Shown: piece by piece, positions 23,101 to 34,962 of the stretch
How the letters are laid out: the number at the start of each line of letters is the position of its first letter
Position numbering within the stretch: the stretch's first letter is position 1
From: Nymphaea colorata
Taxonomy: Eukaryota; Streptophyta; Magnoliopsida; Nymphaeales; Nymphaeaceae
Reading direction: 5' to 3'
NCBI RefSeq assembly: GCF_008831285.2
Contig: NC_045145.1
Span: 23,124,802 to 23,188,801, forward strand
DNA: 64,000 nt
The notes under the pieces: generated by a model
Told to the model about the DNA's origin: nothing
Databases searched by the model: none
Seen by the model: only the letters and a program-made list of their open reading frames with translations
Translations under genes and position numbers: made by a program

Positions 23101-26100
23101 CTAATCAGACAAATAAGAGAATCACCACTAATTTCTCAGAAACTCAGACCAACCTTGAAATATCCCTTCCAATAAAAGGAAGCATGCTTCATAATATTAT
23201 ATATACCAAAGCAAACTCATGCACCACTAGTAGTTTCATTCTTTCGCGTGCAAACATTGGCAGAATAAAAAGAAAATTATGTGTGGTTATAGATGCAGAC
23301 ATGCTCTGGCATGGGGTTCCAACATGTTGTTTCTAGAGCTGTGCAATACATATTACAACTCAAGGAACTCATAAAAGTGAGTCCTGGAACACCACAAGAA
23401 CAGACCTCAAACATCAGACTGTATTTTCCATCCCTATTTCGCATCCTCAGGTATGATTGGCAAGCTTCTGGGTCTTCACCTGGAGGAAGAAGATAAATAT
23501 CATATGTCTCTTCCATGGTTTCCTTATGTTCATGCTGCATGACCGCCTTTACTTGTTCCACTGTCAAAGTCTTACGTGACTACAATGACAAAAAGCAGTA
23601 TCATTAATACGTACACACTAAAAAATGACACATAAAAGTAAAAAACTTTAGATTATCAGAAGCCAAGGCAAGCAAATAGAGTTGAAAATTGAAGAGAAAA
23701 ATAATTCACCTTCAGTATATAAGTAGGATTTTGGAATCCTGTGAAAGGATTGAACTTATTGATTATTTTTATATGAGCAGCTTGAAGATCGGGCTCGATA
23801 AAAGCTTTGTACATTGGATAGACCTATTAGAACACATAACAGGAAACCATCACAACCTGAAAATGCAGGACTGGTTGCTTAATGGATTAACTACACACAC
23901 ACACACACCAGATGCCAAACTAAACTCTGTCATTAAAAATGTCTGTACAACAATGATAAACATAGGAAGGTGAAGAAAACCGTTTCAGAAATCTGATGGA
24001 TTATTTCTTCTGGCTCTTGGCCAGCTCGTTGTATGTCCCGCAGAACCCTCTTCACCAGATCAAAGTGCACACCACCTGTAATTGACACTTGAAGATCAAG
24101 GAGAGGACGCATCTTTTCACTTAAAGCATAGATGCCTTCTATAATCACCACACGAGATGTTGGAACTTCAATGGTCCTAATAGCATTAAGAAAACCAATT
24201 ATAAAGGCAATGACTTTGTAAAGCAGCAAAATTTATCATTGATCAAATAAAAATAAAGTAGCAAGGAAGTGTTTTCACCTGTACCCTGTTCGACAACTCA
24301 ATTTGAAATCATAAACTGGTACTTGAACAGACTTGCCTTGCTTGAGACCATTGATGTTATCAAGCAAAGTATCATAATCTATCAATCGTGGATCTGTTCA
24401 AATTTTGCACGTGCAACAATTAGACAAGCCAGAAAGGGAAATGCATGAAAACTTCGGTTAGCATACAAAAAGAGAAGAAATCTAATAGATTGGAAAATTG
24501 GTTAATTAAATAAAAGCAGGAAGGAAATATATGGAAGCACAGGCATCTAAAAATTCCACAAAAAACTGGAATACTGAGATGAGTTCCTAGGCATAAATTT
24601 GTCTTGGTAACTTTCAAGAGCATGATCAAGTCATCAAACCCAGTAAAGGAGCAATGACAGCCACTACATTTAGATAATAACTCTTACCAAAAACATGGCT
24701 TGAATTTAATGGCATTAAGAAAGTCAGCAACCTTCTTAGTGTATACTTCCACAGTGACTGCACAAGAAGAAGTGGGTAAGGTGCAGGTCGGGCAGGCCCG
24801 GCCCGGGTCGGCCTGTTGGGCCCCAAAAACCGGGCCTGGGCCCGACCCAGCCTGGTCCGTTTGATAATAAAAAAATATTTTTAAATTATAAAATAAATTT
24901 GTATAAATAAAATATTTTTTAATAATAAAATACATATTATTAAATTAAAAAATATTTTTAAAATTATTATCAAGCTGGATCGGGCCCTGGCCGGGTACCC
25001 ATCGGGTACCCGAGCCGTGACCCAGGCCTAGAAGTGGGTCTGATAGGGATAATGCCCTTCCTATGGATTACAAGAAACCCTCTAAGGACCATCATCATGC
25101 CAATGCTGCCATGGATGAACTATCGGTATCATGCTTTAAAGCATAAGGGCTCTGTATGGACCGAATCTTTTATGTAAAACAAGCAAGATCTCATGTGATC
25201 TGGCTAGCAAATGATGGAAAAAAAAAGAAACAGCAAGCTGATTGCATAAGAAGAATTTAAAGACGAATACCACATCTGGAGCACGGCCAATCTCGATTAA
25301 CATGACTGTATACCTAAAAGATGTGGATAATGAGATAAGCTCCCAAGTACATCGAGAGATCAAAGCATTTACATGACAAAGTTCATGGAGCATGTGAATT
25401 AAGTAACTCTATATAGACTAATAATGAGTCATCTGATCAACTTGATTGATGGTTTAAAAGGAACCTTGTGTAAATTACTTTCTCAGAAAAAAAGATGACA
25501 ACTACTCTTCAACATTGAAAAAGTACCTTGACATGTGGTTTTTGTGAAATTCTAAATGAAATTAATAAGATGGCCAACAACAGTGCATATGAGCCTGTGT
25601 ATATACACACATGCACATGCACACACCCATGGGCCATGGACACACACACATACACACACAGTAGCAGGATGTAATGGAGAAAAAAATATCAGAAAATACA
25701 TGTCACTAAACTCTTTCAGAATGTAGGTAGGGCTACTTTATCATTAACCTAGTTGCGGTTGACTTCAGTTGCATGCAGTTGAATATAATGACCTTAAGAC
25801 CCCAAAGTTAACGATTCTTTGAAACCCAAACTACATTTTATAGGATAAGGTATATCTCCATTTTGAACCGAATAGCAAAATGGAATTTGTGATATACATA
25901 TTTGATTTTTTAGATAGGAAATGACAAGATATTATATACTTTATAGGATACATTTTGAGGTTGTTTCAGCCTTCATTCAGTTTAAGCAACCAATAGAGGC
26001 ACCAATTAGCTTATTGTTAAATTAATCCAAATAAGAACATTGTCTAATCAATGCAGTTGTTATATTAAACATATCCAACAGATTCAAGAAACTCAAGAGT

Positions 26101-26692
26101 CAAGGCCATCTCTTTCATTTCCTCTTCTTAAACAATTCAGTCACGAACTAGATATGATTTGAGTTAAGAATAGGTTAACTAAGCATCTGTTAGTTTACTT
26201 TTGGTATTCGTGGTAAGGTTATGAAAAAATTGAAAAACAACATAATTAAAAGACAGGATCCTGAATAGACTCTTAATAGATTTAATGCTTTGTCTACATG
26301 TTCAGAACAAACAAGATAAAAAAATTAAGAAATTTATCTTAAAGCTGGAGATTACCATCAAAGTTTCCATCAATGATACGACTGGCATCATTATAATTGT
26401 CCATTGATATAACCACAATGCTGGGCATAAAATTAAGAACTTTCTCAGTGAAAACAGTTTTCCCAGATCCAGATGGTCCAGCAACTCCTACTAGCACAAG
26501 ACCGTCGTTCTTCTGAGCCAATAACTGGCATGCACGGATCACAATGAAGAATCCTTTCTCAAATGAGAGTTGACCTGCTATTGGAACTATCTCATAACGA
26601 TCATTATCTGTCTTCTTTACCAACTGCACTTGATCTCTTAACAAACCCGACCTTCGCTGAGGTGAGTTGGCACTGATGTTGTCTTCTCCCAT
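20126..26692 (-). CDS. TTM1/2-like: TTM1/TTM2-type protein: uridine-kinase-like P-loop domain plus CYTH domain, tail-anchored
   Basis: Plant triphosphate tunnel metalloenzyme with a fused uridine-kinase-like domain; Arabidopsis TTM1 and TTM2 are pyrophosphatases on the mitochondrial outer membrane linked to senescence and immunity. Coding exons, 5' to 3': 26692-26356, 24393-24279, 24176-23981, 23823-23710, 23579-23406, 22445-22251, 21687-21565, 21474-21359, 21148-21022, 20668-20423 and 20344-20126. Phases agree throughout, giving 653 residues. Walker A is [11 protein letters not shown], followed by [10 protein letters not shown] and [18 protein letters not shown]. The CYTH part holds [16 protein letters not shown] and [21 protein letters not shown] coiled coil ([18 protein letters not shown]) and a C-terminal membrane segment ([16 protein letters not shown], then a short basic tail) follow, as in TTM1/2. 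The start MGEDNISA is preceded by an inferred leader intron. Intron 1 (about 2 kb) holds a GC/AT repeat element. Confidence 0.95.
24770..25035. repeat. Foldback-like repeat: GC-rich ends around an AT core, in TTM intron 1
   Basis: GC-rich ends (GGCCCGGCCCGGGTCGG near 24,797; GGATCGGGCCCTGGCCGGG near 24,978) flank about 120 bases of almost pure A/T. The right end shares AAGCTGG and GGCCGGGTAC with the three tandem units at 36.7-37.4 kb. It looks like a diverged member of the same family of non-autonomous elements. No coding capacity is seen. Confidence 0.6.
25600..25665. repeat. Interrupted CA microsatellite in TTM intron 1
   Basis: Runs of ACAC and GCACATGCACACAC lie around 25,605-25,662. 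This is simple sequence only. Confidence 0.8.
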
Positions 26693-28740
26693 TTTTAAGT
26701 GTGATGGTTTTCCCTCTGCAAAAAAAATAAAAGGCTTGAAATTAGGAAAAATGCTGAATGGAGAAGAGAAACATCAAAGTTGATTAAGCCATCTACAACA
26801 AATGAGAGAATAAAACATGAAGAGAAGGACATCTGAAGCAACATATTATAAAAAAACATCAATCAAGCAGATCTTAGTTTAAGAGATCAAAGAAGTCCAA
26901 GAAAGGAAAAATAATGTCTCTTTTGCGCTCTAAGACAACAGTAAGTATTGTGACTTTTCCTTTTCTGGAAATGCTCTTGGTCTATACGTTTCTCTTTCTT
27001 TCTTTACTGCAATCCAGCAAACTGTCACACAAGAGAGAAAGAGAGAGAGTGGGAGAGAGATTCGGAGAGTGAGTTCCTTCACTGTCTTTAGGAACCAACA
27101 CATTATTATTTTAAGTCTATTAAAGGATAGAGTGTAAATAAGAATGAGAACGATGTGCAGAATTAAACAACTTTGACCCTTCCTTATAGGAAAAAGTCCC
27201 TACTAAACTCATGTCAACATTTTATCATACAAAATTTTATCATATGACAGCCGTAATCCCCTTCAAAGTGTATGAAATACCGGAACAGGAAATGGCGGTA
27301 ATCCAACTCAATTTTCCATTACATGAAATGCATGTATTCAGACGTAATAACCTGTTTCCACATTCAATGTAAAAGGGGCTTGTATACCAGTGACACCAAT
27401 GCCAGCGACATCTTTGAAAAATGTCATGACACTTATATAAAGGAAAAAGAAAAAATATATATTTTCATTCGGAACATATTATGATTTTTTTAAGATACTG
27501 CCAAAAACGAATATTGTAATATTTTTCCCTATAAAAATCCTTTTTAATATGTATTTTAAGTTTATGTTTTCCATTTTTGGCTTCTTTTAAAATTTTAAAA
27601 GACTATCTTGACTATATAGTTTTGTCAGAAAATTAACAGAAACCACATACATATTTTTTTTTTATTCTCTATAGACTTTTTAATTTTTTATTTCCAAGAT
27701 ATTTCAGAGAGAAAGAAATTTGTGAAGAAACTTCCAAGTTCCAACTACTTCACAGTTCACACTTTTGGCCGCAAGATCTGCATAATTTTAACGAAATGAT
27801 CCAAAAATCAATGGCGCATCTAACCTTAATTTTGTTCTTCCTTTTAAAAGGTTAACTTTTCGGCTCTGAATTAAGATAGAAACACAATTTCTCTGCATTT
27901 GAAAGGCATGACTTTCAGCTTTATGGAATTGCACACCCCATGAGTTAATTAGAAGCATCTTTTGGTTTTTAAGTTACTCTGTTATTTCCATGATTCATGA
28001 TGTTTCCTGAAACCAGCATGCGAGTTCAAGCCACACTAAAGCAATGTGGTTGCTAGTCCCATACATTCAAGATGGTGGTGGACCTGCAATGCCATGTTAT
28101 GGCAGGCATTAGCGCTTCCAAACACCGGACGGCATTACAGAGAGCACAATGTACTTATCATTGGCTACAACAATTTTCTTCAAACAACGCCTACATCATT
28201 CCATCAATTACAAGAAGAACAATGCATAAGAAACCGCTCCCGAATTACAAATTTTGAAGAATGCGAGACCCTCCAAAATGCCATCATCATTCCCGAGCAA
28301 ACTTAACAAAAGAAGCATCCACGCAATCCAATTTCATAGCATTCTCCAACAAACAGGAAAGTTCATCATCAAGAAAGCAACAGAAGAACGACATCAGAAA
28401 TAGGTTACAGAGCATATCCTCAGGACTGCCAGACCAGTCCCCAAAGGAAAACTAACAAAAGGAAAGGGGATACCGGGAAAGGAAGAAACCATCATTCCAA
28501 AAGTAATCAAACGGCAACAGGTTCTGAAACAATGAAAAGAAAAAAAAAATGCGAGAAGAAAACAGAGGAGGAAAGAACAGAGGGCGACCAAACAAACCTT
28601 TCTTCCTCTAAAGATGGGGTCAATGAAGAACCAGAGCGAAAGACAGAGAAAGGTTGAGAGAGAGAGAGGTTGAGAGAGATCCTCCGTCGCGTTAGGAGGC
28701 AATCTTTCGCTGAGGGAGTGCGAGCGTTATGGCGCGCAGG
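26693..28740 (-). other. 5' leader of the TTM gene, with a leader intron (inferred)
   Basis: On the minus strand a 3' splice site (poly-T then GCAG, cutting at 26,716/26,715) precedes AGGGAAAACC and the ATG. Upstream, a CT-rich exon of about 28,598-28,735 (repeated CTCTCAACC, TTTCTCTGTC) ends in GAAAG followed by GTTTGTTTGG, a fair 5' splice site. This predicts a 5' UTR intron of about 1.88 kb (28,597-26,716). A TATTTATT motif at about 28,752-28,759 (minus strand) would be the TATA box. Arabidopsis relatives often have leader introns, but this one is inferred from motifs only. Nothing else is seen in the intron. Confidence 0.5.
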
Positions 28741-28759
28741 GTGACCACCCAATAAATAC

Positions 28760-30113
28760 ATTGCTCATATTGCCCTTTTTACATATTTTCAAATAAGTGC
28801 CTGTTGAAAAAGATTTTACATGAAAGCGCACAAAACTGGAGTTTTGCGCGCTGCCTCACGAACTATTTAGTTCTCGTCGATAACTAAAATGCTCTCCTTT
28901 GCCTTTCACATATGTCCAGACATTTTTTCTGCATAACCAGCAAAAAAATATCTTCATAACAAGCTAAATTTCATATGCTAATAAATTCATAAATTGATTA
29001 AAAAAATCATATTCTAATCATTTAACCATGGAACAAGAAATATGAACTAAAAATTGTTTTATTCTAGTGATTGTACATCGGTTCCAGCTAGATGACTTAG
29101 TGAATATAAAACACTAGTAGATGTAGCATGAACAGCATAAATTCAATAATATTAACTTCTTGTTGCAAGAAACATTAATGTGATTGTATACGTCATTTTT
29201 AGTTCCATTGCTGATCAAACATTAGGAATCGTCGTATTATATTTTTCTAAACAAAACATTATTTTCTTTAAACATGTATTATGAAAATATGTATAAGTGG
29301 GCACAGATAGTCAGTTCCAAAGAGTGGGGTTGGACATAATTTCCTTAAGTTTTGGTGGTTTTCGAAAATATTCGGTAAATATTTGAAAAAAAAAATGCTT
29401 ACAAATTTATTAACGGGCATGATTTGTGAGAATAAGTCGACACGTATCTGACTTCGCATATCATGGTAGATCTGAACGGCTTGAAATTGTTATTTTAAAA
29501 ATATTAAATATTAGGAGGCACATGCCCTTCCCTCCTGCCCTTCACAAAATATGTATATTTCAATAATTAAAAGTTTAAGGCCTTGGGATTGGGAACCTTT
29601 TCACCCAAACTATTTATAAGAAAAAAATAAAAAACAGTAATGTTAAATATTAAAAAAATTAAGTAAATGTGAGCCCAAGCCCTTTTATTTTCAAAATGAA
29701 GCTTTAAAATGTCAAGGTTTTTTTAGCATCAAAGTTTCTGTAAATAGAATTTAGCTTACCAATTAACGCTGCCATAAACTGGTTTAATGCTGTTAAATAT
29801 GATGAAATTAATTTGATCAAGTTGTGGGATGATTATGGTATGAGAAAAGATTAGAGAGGAAGTTATGATGGCACATTATTAGTAATAAATATCGAATTAA
29901 GGTAAGAAAAAAGAATCTTTAATTTACTAAGATGAGGGGTCAGCTGATTTTGAGGTGAGCGAGAGGGTAATTCACCCGAGTGAAGATTGAAGCCTCCTAG
30001 ATCGTGACATAATGCATGTAAAATTGTTTCTTTTTATCTAACCTTAAAATTGTGATATAATGAGGCAGTTGGCAATGGAAAATATGAGTATTTTGGAACA
30101 TAGTGTTTTATGA
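28760..30113. other. Gene-free AT-rich spacer upstream of TTM
   Basis: No coding or RNA gene could be supported on either strand. Open frames here are short and have no family features. Confidence 0.5.
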
Positions 30114-30389
30114 TTGATCCTGGTTCTTGTTCGGGCGAGCAAAAGGTTCATCTTACCGCCCTTGAAGACCCCTCCTATTCCTCCTTGCCATCAGGGTCTT
30201 GAGTTGCGTCTGTATCAGTGATAGTAACAACACATTTATCAACTTGAATGCCATATCCTACCACCTTAAGACACAGAAACATAGCACTCATAGAAATCGA
30301 ACTAGAGACTTGTCTTTTATACAAACTTTTAACCCGACTAACTACACTATGCCCCCTTGATCCCAGTTCCCTTGATCCCAGTTCTTGTT
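30114..30389 (-). mobile_element. SINE-like insertion with 18-bp target site duplications
   Basis: Near-identical 18-bp direct repeats flank the element: TTGATCCTGGTTCTTGTT at 30,114-30,131 and TTGATCCCAGTTCTTGTT at 30,372-30,389. Read on the minus strand, the body starts GGGGGCATAGTGTAG. It has an A-box-like AGTTAGTCGGGT (30,332-30,343) and a B-box-like AGTTCGATTTC (30,293-30,303), i.e. internal RNA polymerase III promoter motifs in tRNA-like order and spacing. The body is about 225-240 bases. A short tandem repeat of GAACTGGGATCAAGG sits at the 5' edge. The call is inferred from structure; the family is not identified. Confidence 0.6.
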
Positions 30390-31256
30390 GCCGATTTAGT
30401 GGATGGTTTTTTTGTTTATTTGTGAACAATTGACAATAAAAAAAAATGAAAGCTTAGCACAATAAGTTTTTCAATACAGATAAATAAATAGTCTATTTAA
30501 TTTATTTCTGTGTTTTAGACCACAAAGATCAAAACTCTTATAAAGTTCTACGTCTGATGCATTTTCTCGTATAATATATCGAATTCCTAGAGAATATTTA
30601 AAAATTGAGTTCCATTAGTTTAATTTTGAGAGTGTTTTTTTAGCTCTCATTTTTCACTCGCTGTCGCTCACTCATTTTTTAATGCTTTTCTGAGATTGGT
30701 AGATCTTAAATAATATAAATAACCTATAAAGTTATTCTTAAAGCTGATTTTATTAGTATTTCTCAAATTTCATATAATATGTTTATGAATCAATTCTAAT
30801 TTTTTTTGGGTAGTAACGAATATAGTCAAACCACCTACCAGTAACAATTACTATCCATTAAGTCTGTCTTAAAAGTTGAGCAGATTCATAAAACTTTATA
30901 ATATCATATCATGTTCCATGAATTTATCCAAAATTTTATGACCACCAAGTTGTTCTTTTAAATTGAAATCCGATCCAACATGGATCAACTTTTCTCCTCC
31001 AAATCAAATCCAAATATTTTGTTTGAACATTTAGTCGGACCCGTAGAGCCAGATCCTATATCCACTAGGAATCCTTGACCGGGTCTCCTCATCAAGCATA
31101 TTATCGGGTCAAGGCTCAAGAAGGAACGACCCGTTCACCCCTTCAGCTGCGCCGTCACGACTCGGTTCCGCCACACCGATATCCGACTCGTATGGAGCCA
31201 GCTTTTAAACGGCCTTCCCACCAAATTTCAAATCTTGCAGTCCAATAATAATCGGC
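30390..31256. other. Gene-free spacer and promoter region of the FAS1 gene
   Basis: AT-rich up to about 30,980, then GC rises toward the gene. Nothing coding is supported. Confidence 0.5.
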
Positions 31257-31262
31257 CACGTG
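31257..31262. promoter_or_regulatory. G-box CACGTG upstream of the FAS1 gene
   Basis: A palindromic CACGTG (context GGCCACGTGTAC) lies 83 bases before the ATG at 31,345. G-boxes bind bZIP and bHLH factors. The position is typical, the function inferred. Confidence 0.45.
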
Positions 31263-31344
31263 TACAATCGCGGGTATTTCAACCGCCGCGAGGAAGAGAA
31301 AGGACAGAAGGGAGACGGAAAAGCAAGATTCCAGAGCTCCATTA

Positions 31345-32283
31345 ATGGCGGACTCCTCCTCTTCCTCTTTCTTTTCCACTCTCCTCCTTCTTTCCTTCAT
31401 CTTTTGCTGCTCTTCTGTTCAGGATCCTCGTCTGGAACCGCTCCATGAGGCCCTCATCGTTTCGGGCTACTCCTCGATGTCCCTCACGCTTCAGCTCGCG
31501 CCAGAAACCCTCATCCCAAATGCCTCCGCCACCATCTTCGCCGCCTCCGACTCCGCCTTCTTTTTCTCCGGCCAGCCCTCCCTCCTCCTGCTCAGATACC
31601 ACGTCTCCCCCCGCAGGCTGTCCTCCGAAGAGCTCATCTCTCTGCCGTCCGGGACCCACATTTCCACCCTTCTCTCCGATCGTTTCCTCGTCGTTACTGG
31701 AAATTCGACTATCAACGGTGTCCCAGTAGCTGCATTTGCCCCGATCTACCGGGACGCGGGATTCGTCGCCTATGGAGTTGAGCGTTTCCTCAATCCTTCG
31801 TTTCCGACGTGCCCGTTGTTCGGCACCCGCCAGGACAGCGTCTTCCAGAGATCCACGGAAGCCATGGCGTCCCGAGGGTTCGGAATCTTTGCGTCTTTGC
31901 TTGATTTGCAGATCATAGGGCTTATGGGTAAGGAGCTAGGGGTAAAATTAACGGTATTCGCGGTGCCGGACATGGCTATGGAAGGAGTGGCGGCGAACCT
32001 CACGGAGCTCGCCGGGGTGCTGAGAAGACACGTCGTGCCTTGCAAGGTCTCGTGGGTGGATATCGAGGCTTTCGGTGGGGTGTTTCCGACGCTCGACAAG
32101 CGGTTTCCGGTGAACTTGACGAGGTCTGGCGTGCAGCTTGAGGCGAACGGCGTTCCGATCGTCTTTCCCGACTTGTACCCCGGCAATTCCATTGTCGTTC
32201 ACGGACTCTTAGGCGCCTTTCCCATAGCGCCTGCGCCGGCCGAGGAGGTAACGGATCTCCATTTTGACGGTCCAGATTTGTAG
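31345..32283 (+). CDS. Secreted FAS1-domain (fasciclin-like arabinogalactan-type) protein
   Basis: Intronless, 312 residues, GC-rich compared with its flanks. Residues 1-25 are a signal peptide (Ser-rich start, then FFSTLLLLSFIFCC). Two FAS1-type halves follow: about 28-150 (TIFAASDSAFF, LLLRYHVSPRRLSSEEL, STINGVPV) and about 165-300 (KLTVFAVPDMAM, VLRRHVVPCKVSW, GVQLEANGVPI, SIVVHGLLGAF). Four N-glycosylation sequons are visible (NAS, NST, NLT twice). The tail PIAPAPAEE gives only a minimal arabinogalactan motif, and there is no C-terminal hydrophobic segment, so no GPI anchor is expected. This resembles the Arabidopsis FLA19/20/21 group, whose role is in the wall or extracellular adhesion and is poorly defined. 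I give no symbol because assignment within the group is uncertain. Confidence 0.9.
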   Translation: MADSSSSSFFSTLLLLSFIFCCSSVQDPRLEPLHEALIVSGYSSMSLTLQLAPETLIPNASATIFAASDSAFFFSGQPSLLLLRYHVSPRRLSSEELISLPSGTHISTLLSDRFLVVTGNSTINGVPVAAFAPIYRDAGFVAYGVERFLNPSFPTCPLFGTRQDSVFQRSTEAMASRGFGIFASLLDLQIIGLMGKELGVKLTVFAVPDMAMEGVAANLTELAGVLRRHVVPCKVSWVDIEAFGGVFPTLDKRFPVNLTRSGVQLEANGVPIVFPDLYPGNSIVVHGLLGAFPIAPAPAEEVTDLHFDGPDL

Positions 32284-33310
32284 ATCGATTTTCTTTCAAG
32301 AACTCTTCTCTTTTCTCCTTTTACCGTGAATTGTGAATTTTTGAAACTCCATGTAAGAACTGATCTTGTCATTTCGGAATTCATCGAAATTTCTCGTCAA
32401 GAATTGAGCGTCAGTTGCTCCAAATTGTTAGATGGAATATTCCAAATATGTCATGATGGGATTTGAGAAAGGAATCTGAAACCAGGAGCGAAGTAGATCC
32501 AGGTGAGAGAGATTACACTACTGAACCAAGTAGTTTGAAGTTCTTTCTTTCTAATCACAACGCACCGTAATGTGTCTGCAGGTCCTACTAAGTGTTGTTA
32601 AAACCAGGTGAGATAGATTACACTACTGAGCTAAGTAGTTTGAAGATCTCTCTCTCCAATCAAGTGTTGTTAAGCTCACCGATTACCGATAGACATTTTT
32701 GTAAGAGGAAAAGGAACTTTGTTGAGCACTTGGTTCAAATACTGAATCCCCTCCCCAACCAGTTCTCTCTTAGGTGGCTTTTAATTCCTTCAGCTTTTGC
32801 ATCGATGGCATGCTTTTGTTGATATCATCAAACTAAAGATCTTAAGTCAGACCTAAGATCACACTTGAAATCTTCATTTATTTTTTGCATTAACGAAAGG
32901 ACTGTCCTAAGAGCAGGGGAAGAAGGTAGGATCTTAAATAAATCCATCAATCGCAAATCCGGAAGATCTGTCGTCAAAACCATGCATCAGATCTAACCCA
33001 TCTGCAACATTAAACCTTGACCATTTACTCGACAGACCAGTTGGGGGGACAGAGAGATAGAGATTGAACCAAACACAGTAGTTTTTATTATTGCTGATGT
33101 TATAAAAAGAAAAAAGAAAAAGAAAAAGGAAAGAGTAATACTGCTCAACAAGTAGGCCAGCGTTGAGATTGTAGCTATACTCTGCTTTCTAGCTTTCTTC
33201 TTGAGAATTACTCCTGCTCTCTAGAAGATTCGCAACTTCACTCAAGAATCAAACTGTGGAAGCAACAAGGGACCCAGTATGGACCTAAACAAGAAATCAA
33301 ATACCAGATC
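32284..33310. other. Spacer between convergent FAS1 and peroxidase genes, with a direct repeat
   Basis: Contains an imperfect direct repeat of about 62 bases (32,499-32,562 and 32,604-32,665, both starting CCAGGTGAGA and including GATTACACTACTGA). No gene is supported. Confidence 0.6.
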
Positions 33311-34852
33311 TCACGAGTTAACAACATTGCACTTCCTCCTCACTTCACCAGTGGCATAGCTCAGCGGGTCTGTGATGTTTCCCATCTTCAACATTGATTC
33401 TGTAAAGTGTTTGTAGAAGAGAAGCAGGTCTGCTGCATACTGAATGACGAGCGGCTTCGTGTCTCCAGACAAGAGGCTTGAGTACATCTCCTGGTCTGAA
33501 TTCAGCAGACCCTCACCTCTCACCAGGATCTGGTAGAATGAATTGTCAAAAAAAATGGGAGTGATGTTGTCCATGGGTGAGGTGTTGTCATCGCCGCCGA
33601 CCTCAGGGCATAGTGCTTTCAAGTGGAAGAGGTAGGCATGGCTTATTGGGTTCAGTCCAACTGTTTCTAGGAAGTCGCCGTAGATCCTTTCTCGGAAGCT
33701 GACACATCGAGCCACTCCAATTGTATGGGCACCTGATAGCCAGAATAGTAAGAAACAAAACGAGCGGGTACATTTATTCATGGTTCATTACAGGTGGACA
33801 ACAACAAGTTCAAGATCTTAGTTTTCTTCGTTCTTAAATGGAATGGGAACTGAGCTTCGACCATGGAGGCTTCTGAGGACAACACCACGAGAAATTAAAA
33901 TCAGGCAATAGAATGTCAGGGTTGAAACTTGACCTGGGGTTCTCAACCTGACACTTACCTGCTCATCTTAATGAAATTAGTCTTGTTTCTAGCGGTTCAG
34001 AAAGAGGAAGTAATCTTACCAACCAGAGCAACCATATCTTGCAAAGAAAGGCCTTGAAAGAGAAACTTGGCGAGAAGGGTGCCCAGATCTTGATTAGGCA
34101 ATGGAATGTTAATGTTTGCTGCTACAAAATTTGCTGTCGTCGAGTCCTTCCTCCCTAATGGAACATCCCAGTATGGCCCTCCACTCTTGTGCCACAAACA
34201 AATAAAGCAAAGTTAACAGCAACAAGTTTGCAAGAATGCACAAAGACGCACACTCAAGTTTTTGTAAGGGAAATTGAGTTTCTTATAAGGTTTGTAAGTT
34301 CATCATATGCCAAGGTTTTGCACCCTGCCATCCTTTGCTGAACTGATCAAGTTCTTACCAGGATCACTGCATCTCTAGCTGCAATAGCTAGTACATCAGC
34401 ACATGATACTACTCCTGGGCATTCGGCTTCTACAGCCGTCTTGATATTGTCGAAAGTATCAAGACCTTTAATGGAGTCCTTGTTTGGAATTGCTTCTTGC
34501 TCGCTTATCATTGTATCAGTGCTTTCAAGGAAAATAGATCCGTCACAGCCCTGTGATGGAAGATCAAGAAGAACAGAGCAAGTTAGTGTGCAGACGAGCA
34601 GCAAATATGCATGTGCATACATCTTCCTGTATATACCAACTAGCAACCAACCTGAACAAAGCAATCATGGAAATGCAATCGGAGTATCGACGCCAACTTC
34701 GGTCGGTCCACAATCGCTATTTCTATCATCTCCCTTCTAACAATATCTACCACGGAGGGGCAACTGCCGGAATAGTAATCCTGCGTTAAGTAGGGCTGGG
34801 CAAGTGCAGTCATGGCAAGCATAGCAAACAGAAAGAAAAGCAAGATCTTCAT
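33311..34852 (-). CDS. Class III (secretory) plant peroxidase
   Basis: Haem peroxidase of the apoplast or vacuole, using H2O2 to oxidise phenolics and auxin. Exons 34852-34652, 34550-34359, 34185-34020 and 33732-33311 give 326 residues. The four-exon pattern is the classical one for the family. I chose the ATG at 34,852 because it begins a clear signal peptide ([20 protein letters not shown]); an in-frame ATG at 34,924 would add 24 polar residues and lies beside a TA-repeat. Key residues: distal Arg and His in LRLHFHDCF, proximal His in AHTIGVARC, and all eight disulphide cysteines ([33 protein letters not shown]). The substrate motif [11 protein letters not shown] is present. Nothing suggests loss of function. 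The exact PRX subgroup cannot be decided. Confidence 0.96.
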
Positions 34853-34924
34853 GGCTAACTTTGGATGAAACTTGTTCAGTTGTCTCAGATGATGATAGAT
34901 GAATCTGTTGGAGTTAGAATGCAC

Positions 34925-34962
34925 ATATATGTGTGTATATATATATATATGTATGTATGTAT
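34925..34962 (-). promoter_or_regulatory. TATA-rich microsatellite in the peroxidase promoter
   Basis: A run of TATATATATATA with flanking TATG units lies about 80-110 bases before the chosen ATG. It can serve as the TATA box and is itself a length-variable microsatellite. Confidence 0.5.

Noticed and set aside
31342-32384. Minus-strand frames opposite the FAS1 gene (up to 140 codons)
   Set aside because: Shadows caused by high GC in a real plus-strand gene; Arg/Pro-rich without features.
34853-34924. Upstream in-frame ATG of the peroxidase
   Set aside because: It would put 24 polar residues before a classical signal peptide and lies next to the TA-rich presumed TATA region, so the ATG at 34,852 was chosen.
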